From Wagnerdoeblera sp046292685 (lineage in GTDB: Bacteria > Pseudomonadota > Alphaproteobacteria > Rhodobacterales > Rhodobacteraceae), in contig NZ_JBKBQM010000067.1 in NCBI RefSeq assembly GCF_046292685.1, forward strand, positions 1-12,607: a DNA stretch of 12,607 nucleotides, written 5' to 3'. The position numbers and the translations under genes are program-made. The notes beneath the pieces are model-generated. The model ran no database searches, was not told the origin of the DNA, and saw only the letters and a list, made by a program, of their open reading frames with translations. Positions within the stretch are counted from its first letter, which is position 1. Each line of letters begins with the position of its first letter. Of this stretch, positions 7,421 to 12,607 are shown piece by piece.

Positions 7421-7460
7421 ATTTCGCGCATTTCGCCGCAGGCGTCGCTTTCGTCGCTTT
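7421..7460. repeat. Tandem 9-base repeats upstream of glyA
   Basis: CGTCGCTTT occurs twice back to back (7443-7451 and 7452-7460). Just before it are two near-copies of another 9-mer, ATTTCGCGC (7421-7429) and ATTTCGCCG (7430-7438). The 9-base repeats stand immediately ahead of the likely glyA -35/-10 region, where a regulator could bind. The nadK coding region begins at 7342, so the repeats lie in the shared divergent control region. Nothing identifies the binding protein. Confidence 0.45.
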
Positions 7461-7486
7461 TCCAGGCGGTGCAACCGGGCTAGATA
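7458..7486 (+). promoter_or_regulatory. Candidate glyA promoter
   Basis: TAGATA at 7481-7486 is a plausible -10, with a 17-base spacer back to TTTTCC (7458-7463), a weak -35. It would give a leader of roughly 20-25 bases before the glyA ATG at 7515. A weak -35 directly next to repeats is compatible with activator dependence, but that is inference. Confidence 0.35.
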
Positions 7487-7503
7487 GCGCCAACCCATGC
7501 CCC

Positions 7504-7508
7504 GGAGG
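7504..7508 (+). promoter_or_regulatory. Ribosome binding site that fixes the glyA start
   Basis: GGAGG lies 6 bases before the ATG at 7515. An in-frame ATG at 7497 precedes this site and would translate through it, so 7515 is preferred. Confidence 0.75.
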
Positions 7509-7514
7509 ATCCTG

Positions 7515-8801
7515 ATGACCGCCCGCGATACCGGCTTTTTCACCGAAACCCTGGCCACCCGCGATGCCGCGCTGTTCGACGCCATCCGCAAGGAACTGGG
7601 TCGCCAACGCGACGAGATCGAACTGATCGCATCCGAAAACATCGTCAGCCGCGCCGTGATGGAGGCACAAGGCTCGGTGATGACCAACAAATATGCCGAA
7701 GGATATCCGGGCAAGCGCTATTACGGCGGCTGCCAGCATGTGGACATCGCCGAAAACCTCGCCATCGAACGGGCCTGCCAGCTGTTCGGCTGCGGCTTTG
7801 CCAATGTGCAGCCCAATTCGGGCAGTCAGGCCAACCAGGGCGTGTTCCAGGCCCTGCTGAAACCGGGCGACACCATTCTGGGCATGAGCCTCGATGCCGG
7901 CGGCCACCTGACGCATGGCGCCGCCCCCAACCAGTCGGGCAAATGGTTCCATGCCGTGCAATACGGCGTGCGCAAGCAGGATCTGACGCTGGATTACGAC
8001 CAGGTCCAGGCGCTGGCCACCGAACACAAGCCAAAGATGATCATCGCCGGCGGCAGCGCCATTCCGCGCATCATCGACTTTGCGCGCATGCGCGAAATCG
8101 CCGACAGCGTGGGCGCCTATCTGCTGGTGGACATGGCGCATTTCGCCGGGCTGGTGGCGGCGGGCCTTTACCCCTCGCCCTTCCCGCATGCTCATGTGGC
8201 CACCACCACCACCCACAAGACCCTGCGCGGCCCGCGCGGCGGCATGATCCTGACGAATAACGAGGACATTGCGAAAAAGGTCAACTCGGCGATCTTCCCC
8301 GGCATCCAGGGCGGCCCGCTGATGCACGTGATCGCCGCCAAGGCCGTCGCCTTCGGCGAGGCGCTGCAACCCGGCTTCAAGGATTATCAGGCCCAGGTCA
8401 TCCGCAATGCCCAAGCGCTGGCGGACGAGCTGATGAAAGGCGGGCTCGACATCGTCACCGGCGGCACCGACACGCACCTGATGCTGGTGGACCTGCGCCC
8501 CAAGGGCGTCAAGGGCAACGCCACCGAAAAGGCGCTGGGGCGCGCGCATATCACCTGCAACAAGAACGGCATCCCGTTCGACACCGAAAAGCCCACCATC
8601 ACCTCGGGCGTGCGCCTGGGCACCCCGGCCGGCACCACCCGGGGCTTTGCCGAGGCCGAGTTCCGCCAGATCGGCCGCTGGATCGTCGAAGTGGTCGATG
8701 GTCTGGCCGCAAACGGCGAGGCGAACGACGCTGTCGAGGCCAAGGTCCGGGCCGAAGTGCAGGCGCTGTGCGACCGCTTCCCGATCTATCCCGGGCTCTG
8801 A
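7515..8801 (+). CDS. glyA: Serine hydroxymethyltransferase
   Basis: This PLP enzyme converts serine and tetrahydrofolate to glycine and 5,10-methylene-THF, the main source of one-carbon units. It is cytoplasmic. The 428 residues are the normal length. Key parts are the N-terminal IELIASENIVS and NKYAEGYPGKRYYGG blocks, the VDMAH motif with the PLP-ring aspartate at Asp206, and TTTTHKTLRGPRGG with the Schiff-base lysine at about Lys235. A near-C-terminal block, TSGVRLGTPAGTTRG, is also intact. All expected motifs are present with no truncation. The start at 7515 is set by GGAGG six bases upstream and begins MTARDTGFF. The gene is divergent from nadK and is followed by a strong hairpin, so it is probably monocistronic. 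Confidence 0.97.
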   Translation: MTARDTGFFTETLATRDAALFDAIRKELGRQRDEIELIASENIVSRAVMEAQGSVMTNKYAEGYPGKRYYGGCQHVDIAENLAIERACQLFGCGFANVQPNSGSQANQGVFQALLKPGDTILGMSLDAGGHLTHGAAPNQSGKWFHAVQYGVRKQDLTLDYDQVQALATEHKPKMIIAGGSAIPRIIDFARMREIADSVGAYLLVDMAHFAGLVAAGLYPSPFPHAHVATTTTHKTLRGPRGGMILTNNEDIAKKVNSAIFPGIQGGPLMHVIAAKAVAFGEALQPGFKDYQAQVIRNAQALADELMKGGLDIVTGGTDTHLMLVDLRPKGVKGNATEKALGRAHITCNKNGIPFDTEKPTITSGVRLGTPAGTTRGFAEAEFRQIGRWIVEVVDGLAANGEANDAVEAKVRAEVQALCDRFPIYPGL

Positions 8802-8815
8802 ACGCAACCGCTCCG

Positions 8816-8840
8816 TTCGGGGGGCCGATGGCCCCCCGAA
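8816..8840. terminator. Bidirectional terminator-like hairpin
   Basis: A perfect 11-bp stem (TTCGGGGGGCC with GGCCCCCCGAA) has a 3-base GAT loop. It sits 14 bases after the glyA stop and 21 bases after the stop of the converging small gene. The stem reads the same on either strand, so it could serve both. There is no long T-run after it, which is common in GC-rich alphaproteobacteria. Confidence 0.7.
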
Positions 8841-8861
8841 ACGCCTTCGTCCCGCCCGGGC

Positions 8862-9233
8862 TCAGATCAGCCCGCGCCAGACCATCACACCGATCAGCCC
8901 CGCCGAAACCGCGAGCAAGGCAAACGCGATCGACCCGCCAACACCAATCAGCGCACCCTTCATCCGCTGGGCCGCCCCGATCGGGTTGAGGTATTTCACG
9001 CAGGCATCATAGGCGGCCGCGATCCGCGCATCGTCCAGCATCAGTTGCACCTTGGGATGCAGCGCCAGTTCGGCCACTTCGGCCAGATATTCGGCCTCGC
9101 GCCGAATCTTGCGCGGCAGTCGGCGCCCGCCGCGCTTGAGCTTTTCGCGCAGGCCCTTGCCGCCGACATTCAGCCTCTGCTCCATCAGCGCGGCCACCCG
9201 GTCGGCCATCTGCTGCACGGTCGTCACGCCCAT
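8862..9233 (-). CDS. Conserved-looking small protein with C-terminal membrane segment
   Basis: I do not recognise a named family, although similar short proteins seem familiar from rhodobacteral genomes. The 123 residues begin MGVTTVQQMADRVAALMEQR. Residues 25-46 are strongly basic (KGLREKLKRGGRRLPRKIRR), 47-80 look helical and soluble, and 93-117 form one hydrophobic segment ending with MVWRGLI. The arrangement, a soluble N-terminal part with one span at the very end, resembles a tail-anchored membrane protein with its bulk in the cytoplasm. The start at 9233 was chosen because a good promoter (9261-9289) lies just upstream. The longer open frame to 9497 would run through that promoter. A purine-rich AGGGCAG precedes the ATG. 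The gene is divergent from the microprotein ORF and converges on glyA. Function is unknown. Confidence 0.75.
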   Translation of the reverse strand: MGVTTVQQMADRVAALMEQRLNVGGKGLREKLKRGGRRLPRKIRREAEYLAEVAELALHPKVQLMLDDARIAAAYDACVKYLNPIGAAQRMKGALIGVGGSIAFALLAVSAGLIGVMVWRGLI

Positions 9234-9260
9234 CTGCCCTGCCTCGCCTGTTTTCCCGAT

Positions 9261-9289
9261 ACGATACAGGCAGCGCGACCTTCGCTCAA
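9261..9289 (-). promoter_or_regulatory. Promoter of the 123-residue membrane protein gene
   Basis: On the reverse strand TTGAGC (9289-9284) is followed after exactly 17 bases by TATCGT (9266-9261). Both boxes match sigma-70 consensus at four of six positions. The predicted transcript would start near 9254, giving a leader of about 20 bases to the ATG at 9233. Confidence 0.5.
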
Positions 9290-9361
9290 GCCGGCTGCTC
9301 ACAAATGCGTCAACCGGGCAGACGCGCAGCGTTGGCGACCCTAGATGTCGGCTTCGGAAAC

Positions 9362-9370
9362 AGGGAGAAG
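9362..9370 (+). promoter_or_regulatory. Ribosome binding site of the microprotein
   Basis: The purine-rich AGGGAGAAG lies 4 bases before the ATG at 9375. It contains a good GGGAG-type core and is the main argument that this very short frame is translated. Confidence 0.5.
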
Positions 9371-9374
9371 ACAC

Positions 9375-9458
9375 ATGTTCAAGGGCTTGACCCGTAGTCT
9401 CATCATCATCACCGCGCTGATGACGGCCGTTCCCGCCGCCATCGTCGCCGCGCTCTAG
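9375..9458 (+). CDS. Putative 27-residue membrane microprotein
   Basis: The reading frame encodes MFKGLTRSLIIITALMTAVP followed by AAIVAAL and a TAG stop. Two basic residues (Lys3, Arg7) precede a hydrophobic stretch from Leu9 to Leu27, the pattern of a single-span inner-membrane microprotein or a bare signal-anchor. A purine-rich ribosome site lies 4 bases upstream, which chance frames in GC-rich DNA seldom have. The frame is too short for most gene finders. It stands between a divergent membrane-protein gene and the HNH gene. Such peptides can be stress microproteins, accessory subunits or type I toxins; nothing here distinguishes these. No clear -35/-10 was found in 9290-9360. Confidence 0.5.
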   Translation: MFKGLTRSLIIITALMTAVPAAIVAAL

Positions 9459-9466
9459 GGCGCCCT

Positions 9467-9495
9467 GCCCCGGTTCTGGAACCCCGGGCCGGGGC
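9467..9495 (+). terminator. Possible hairpin after the microprotein
   Basis: GCCCCGG (9467-9473) pairs with CCGGGGC (9489-9495) across a 15-base loop. An alternative inner fold pairs GGTTC with GAACC (9472-9483). It begins 9 bases after the microprotein stop and ends 16 bases before the HNH start, so it might end the microprotein transcript or control HNH translation. No T-run follows. Confidence 0.3.
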
Positions 9496-9511
9496 ACACC
9501 TGCCTGCCTGC

Positions 9512-9802
9512 ATGGACCAGCCCCCTACCTGCCCGCTCTGTCTGCGGCCCATTCCGCCGGATGTGCCGCAATCGTTGCATCACCTGGTGCCGAAGCTGAA
9601 GGGCGGCAAGAACGGGCCTACCGTCCTCATGCACCACATCTGCCACCGCGAAATCCACGCCACCCTGTCCGAGGCCGATCTCGCGCGTGCCTACAACACG
9701 CCCGAAGCCCTGCGCGCGCACCCCAGGCTCGCGCGTTTCGCCGAATGGGTGGCGCGCCGACCGCCCGGCTTTCTGTCGCGCGTGCCCGGCAAGCGGCGCT
9801 GA
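9512..9802 (+). CDS. Small HNH-type nuclease-like protein
   Basis: The 96-residue protein has the layout of a compact HNH domain. CPLC at 7-10 supplies two zinc cysteines, HHLVPK at 23-28 has the first catalytic-type histidine, and Asn34 follows. HHICHREIH at 41-49 gives the second metal/zinc pair and the last histidines. Residues 55-96 are an Arg/Pro-rich helical tail ending in basic residues. HNH proteins of this size cut or nick DNA in many settings, including housekeeping and mobile elements. No methyltransferase, restriction partner or phage gene is nearby, so a restriction role is not supported. The ribosome site is poor (only a distant GGGG run), so expression may be low or coupled to upstream transcription. 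Stop and downstream sequence form a hairpin. DNA cleavage is inferred from the motifs alone. Confidence 0.8.
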   Translation: MDQPPTCPLCLRPIPPDVPQSLHHLVPKLKGGKNGPTVLMHHICHREIHATLSEADLARAYNTPEALRAHPRLARFAEWVARRPPGFLSRVPGKRR

Positions 9803-9817
9803 GGCTTTCGCTTGCCG
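9787..9817. terminator. Hairpin spanning the HNH stop codon
   Basis: CGGCAAGCG (9787-9795) pairs perfectly over 9 bp with CGCTTGCCG (9809-9817), with a 13-base loop containing the HNH stop codon. It could end the HNH transcript ahead of pepN. It ends 45 bases before the pepN ATG, so the leader of pepN would begin just after it. Confidence 0.4.
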
Positions 9818-9852
9818 CCGCGATCCCCTACATCTGGGTCGCTGCCCGGCGC

Positions 9853-9856
9853 GGAG
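9853..9856 (+). promoter_or_regulatory. Ribosome binding site that fixes the pepN start
   Basis: GGAG lies 6 bases before the ATG at 9863. An upstream in-frame ATG at 9812 would add 17 residues with no family likeness and no ribosome site of its own. Confidence 0.6.
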
Positions 9857-9862
9857 ACCAAG

Positions 9863-12421
9863 ATGCCCGAAGACCTTGCCCAGACGATCTATCTTGCCGA
9901 TTACGAACCCTGGCCGTTCCGGGTCGAGTCGGTCGATCTGACCTTCCGGCTTGCGCCGCAAGCCACCCGGGTTGCCGCGAGGCTGCGCATCGCCCCGGTC
10001 GCGCCGGGTGCAGACCTGCGGCTGAACGGCGAAGGCTTGCGCCTGGTATCGCTGCGGCTCGACGGTGCGCCGCTTGCCGTCGCCCCCGATGCCGCCGGCC
10101 TGACCGTGCCGGCGGGTCTGCTGCCCGACCGCGCCTTCACCCTGGAAACCGAAGTCGAGATCGCGCCCGAGGGCAACACCGCGCTGGAAGGGCTCTACAT
10201 GTCGCGCGGCATGTATTGCACCCAGTGCGAGGCCGAGGGCTTTCGCAAGATCACCTATTACCCCGACCGGCCGGATGTGATGGCCCCTTTCCGGGTGCGG
10301 ATCGAATCCGACCTGCCGGTGCTGTTGTCCAACGGCAACCTGGTGGCCAGCGGGCCGGGCTGGGCCGAATGGCACGACCCCTGGCCGAAACCGGCCTATC
10401 TGTTCGCGCTGGTCGCGGGCGATCTGCGCGCGCATTCCGGCACCTTCCGCACCCGCTCGGGGCGCGATGTCGCGCTGAACATCTGGGTGCGGCCCGGCGA
10501 CGAAACCCGCTGCGACTGGGCGCTGCAATCGCTGATCCGGTCGATGATCTGGGACGAACAGGTCTATGGCCGCGAATACGACCTGGACATTTTCAACATC
10601 GTGGCCGTCGATGACTTCAATATGGGCGCGATGGAGAACAAGGGATTGAACATTTTCAACTCCCGCTATGTTCTGGCCAGCCCTGCCACCGCCACCGACG
10701 ACGACTTTGCCCGCATCGAGGCGATCATCGCCCACGAATACTTCCACAACTGGACCGGCAACCGCATCACCTGCCGCGACTGGTTCCAGCTGTGCCTGAA
10801 GGAAGGGCTGACCGTCTTTCGCGACCAGCAGTTCACCGGCGACATGCGCAGCCATGCCGTCAAGCGCATCGAGGATGTGCTGACGCTGCGCGCCCGCCAG
10901 TTCCGCGAGGATGCAGGCCCCCTGGCGCACCCTGTCCGCCCCGACAGTTTCATCGAGATCAACAACTTCTACACCGCCACCGTTTATGAAAAAGGCGCCG
11001 AGCTGATCGGCATGTTGCGTCGCCTCGTGGGGGCCGAAGCCTATGCCAGGGCGCTCGATCTCTATTTTTCGCGCCACGACGGGCAGGCCTGCACGATCGA
11101 GGACTGGCTGCAGGTGTTTGCCGATGCCACGGGGCGCGACCTGACGCAGTTCAAGCGCTGGTACGAACAGGCCGGCACCCCGCGCCTGACGGTGACCGAC
11201 GCCTGGGATGCCGGAACCGGCACCTATACGCTTTCACTTTCGCAACAAACGAACCCGACGCCGGGGCAGCCGGACAAGCTACCCTTGCACATTCCGGTCG
11301 CCGTCGGCCTTCTGAACCCGAATGGCGACGAAGTGGTGCCGACCACGGTTCTGGAACTGACCGAACCGCGGCAGGACTTCGTGTTCACAGGTCTTGCGGC
11401 GCGCCCGGTGCCGTCGGTCCTGCGCGGGTTTTCGGCGCCGGTGGTGCTGGACCACGACATCGACGATGCCACCCGTGCCTTCCTGCTGGCGCACGACACC
11501 GATCCCTTCAATCGGTGGGAGGCAGGGCGCGCACTGGCCAAGCAGGTGATGGCGCGCATGGTGACCGAGGACGCGAGCCCCGGCCCGGCATGGCTGGACG
11601 CGATGGCAACCGTGCTGCGCGACGAAACGCTCGATCCGGCGTTTCGCGCCCTGGCCCTGCGCCTGCCGGGCGAAGACGACATGGCGCAAACCCTGCACGG
11701 GGCCGGCATCGTGCCCGATCCCGACCGCATCCACCGCGCGCGCAAACGCATGGCCGAGGCGCTGGCCCGCCACCTCGCCGCCGATCTGCCGCGCCTGTGG
11801 GAGGCACTGCGCCAGCCCGGGCCCTACAGTCCGGATGCCCGCTCCGCCGGCCAGCGCGCCTTGCGCAACGCGGTTCTGGGCCTGATGAACCGGCTGGACG
11901 GTGGTGCAACCGCCGCCCGGGCCTATGCCGAGGCCGGCAACATGACCGACCAGACCGCCGCCCTTGCCTGCCTGATCGAGGCCGGGCGCGGCACCGAGGA
12001 GACCCGCGCCTTCGCCCGGCAATGGGGCCACGATCCGCTGGTGATGGACAAATGGCTGTCGCTGCAGATCCTGCACGCGGCACCGCAGGACGCGCCCGCC
12101 ATCACGGCGCGCCTGATGGGCGCTGCCGATTTCGACTGGAAGAACCCCAACCGCTTCCGCGCCGCCCTGGGCGCTCTCGCTGCGCATCACGCAGGTTTTC
12201 ACCAGCCCGATGGCAGCGGCTACCGCCTGGCGGCCGATTGGCTGATCCGGCTCGATCCGGTCAATCCGCAAACGGCGGCGCGCATGTCGACCATGTTCGA
12301 AACCATCGCCCGTTACGATGCAGACCGGCAGGGGCTGATGCGCGCCGAACTGGGCCGCATTCTGGCGGCACCGGCCCTGTCGCGCGACCTGGCCGAAATG
12401 GTGCAGCGCCTGCACGGATGA
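9863..12421 (+). CDS. pepN: Aminopeptidase N (M1 family)
   Basis: This zinc metallopeptidase removes N-terminal residues from peptides during cytoplasmic protein turnover. The 852 residues match the proteobacterial PepN type. Visible parts are an N-terminal beta-domain, the substrate-anchoring GAMEN motif at 255-259 followed by KGLNIFN, and the zinc site HEYFH at 291-295 with its third ligand Glu314, the exact HExxH-18-E spacing. A downstream TVYEKGAE block contains the conserved tyrosine, and a long helical C-terminal domain extends to MVQRLHG. No signal peptide is present. The start at 9863 (MPEDLAQTIYLADYEPWPF) has GGAG six bases ahead. The gene is complete, with its stop followed by a strong hairpin before the sequence degrades. 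It probably has its own transcription start; no convincing promoter boxes were found between 9803 and 9850. Confidence 0.96.
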   Translation: MPEDLAQTIYLADYEPWPFRVESVDLTFRLAPQATRVAARLRIAPVAPGADLRLNGEGLRLVSLRLDGAPLAVAPDAAGLTVPAGLLPDRAFTLETEVEIAPEGNTALEGLYMSRGMYCTQCEAEGFRKITYYPDRPDVMAPFRVRIESDLPVLLSNGNLVASGPGWAEWHDPWPKPAYLFALVAGDLRAHSGTFRTRSGRDVALNIWVRPGDETRCDWALQSLIRSMIWDEQVYGREYDLDIFNIVAVDDFNMGAMENKGLNIFNSRYVLASPATATDDDFARIEAIIAHEYFHNWTGNRITCRDWFQLCLKEGLTVFRDQQFTGDMRSHAVKRIEDVLTLRARQFREDAGPLAHPVRPDSFIEINNFYTATVYEKGAELIGMLRRLVGAEAYARALDLYFSRHDGQACTIEDWLQVFADATGRDLTQFKRWYEQAGTPRLTVTDAWDAGTGTYTLSLSQQTNPTPGQPDKLPLHIPVAVGLLNPNGDEVVPTTVLELTEPRQDFVFTGLAARPVPSVLRGFSAPVVLDHDIDDATRAFLLAHDTDPFNRWEAGRALAKQVMARMVTEDASPGPAWLDAMATVLRDETLDPAFRALALRLPGEDDMAQTLHGAGIVPDPDRIHRARKRMAEALARHLAADLPRLWEALRQPGPYSPDARSAGQRALRNAVLGLMNRLDGGATAARAYAEAGNMTDQTAALACLIEAGRGTEETRAFARQWGHDPLVMDKWLSLQILHAAPQDAPAITARLMGAADFDWKNPNRFRAALGALAAHHAGFHQPDGSGYRLAADWLIRLDPVNPQTAARMSTMFETIARYDADRQGLMRAELGRILAAPALSRDLAEMVQRLHG

Positions 12422-12455
12422 CCTTTCGGGGGGAGGCGCGGACCGCGAGGGGGTT

Positions 12456-12486
12456 GCGCAAGGGGGCGGTCGCCGCCCCCTTGCGC
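12456..12486. terminator. Strong hairpin after pepN
   Basis: A perfect 14-bp stem (GCGCAAGGGGGCGG with CCGCCCCCTTGCGC) closes a 3-base TCG loop, 34 bases after the pepN stop. Its position fits a transcription terminator. The sequence that would follow it is unreliable, so a T-run cannot be judged. Confidence 0.7.

Positions 12487-12607
<121 letters not shown>

Noticed and set aside
6126..8807. A very long open frame (893 codons) on the reverse strand across glyA, nadK and the sulfotransferase end
   Set aside because: It is antisense or out of frame to genes with clear motifs, is low-complexity in Arg/Ala/Gly/His, and has no domain. Long antisense open frames are expected in high-GC DNA.
9806..9834. 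TTTCGC-17-TACATC as a pepN promoter
   Set aside because: Only the spacing is good; both boxes are poor matches and the first overlaps the hairpin at the HNH stop.

Overview
The window is high-GC DNA (about two thirds G+C by eye) with strong C/G preference at third codon positions. The protein types point to an alphaproteobacterium of the Rhodobacteraceae/Paracoccaceae group (Rhodobacter/Paracoccus relatives). This assignment rests on remembered family resemblance, not on a search. The window looks like a complete short contig: its left end resembles an insertion-sequence terminus, and its right end dissolves into homopolymeric G/C that is almost certainly not genomic.

Layout: (1) bases 1-118 hold no convincing gene and may be an IS end. 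(2) A five-gene forward operon runs from 185 to 6370: galU (UDP-glucose synthesis), two tandem paralogous family-2-like glycosyltransferases, a Core-2/I-branching-type (GT14) glycosyltransferase with a large extra C-terminal domain, and a two-part sulfotransferase-like protein. Gaps are 4-6 bases, except 67 before the second glycosyltransferase. (3) nadK (NAD kinase, reverse strand, TTG start) converges on that operon and is divergent from glyA (serine hydroxymethyltransferase). (4) glyA converges, across a perfect 11-bp hairpin, on a reverse-strand gene for a 123-residue protein with a C-terminal membrane segment. (5) Divergent from that gene lie a 27-codon hydrophobic microprotein ORF, a 96-residue HNH-type protein and pepN (aminopeptidase N), followed by a strong 14-bp hairpin and then the artefactual tail.

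How the genes work together: galU supplies UDP-glucose, a common donor precursor for surface polysaccharides. The four downstream enzymes have the catalytic types needed to build a branched, possibly sulfated, cell-surface glycan. No polymerase, flippase or export gene is visible, so they may decorate a glycan made elsewhere. nadK, glyA and pepN are core metabolism (NADP supply, one-carbon/serine-glycine metabolism, peptide turnover) and look ordinary.

The least explained parts are the glycan module (especially the sulfotransferase with a second, apparently degraded half, and the unnamed C-terminal half of the GT14 protein), the membrane microprotein, and the small tail-anchored-like protein. 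Nothing here looks like a defence system, CRISPR array, prophage or RNA gene.
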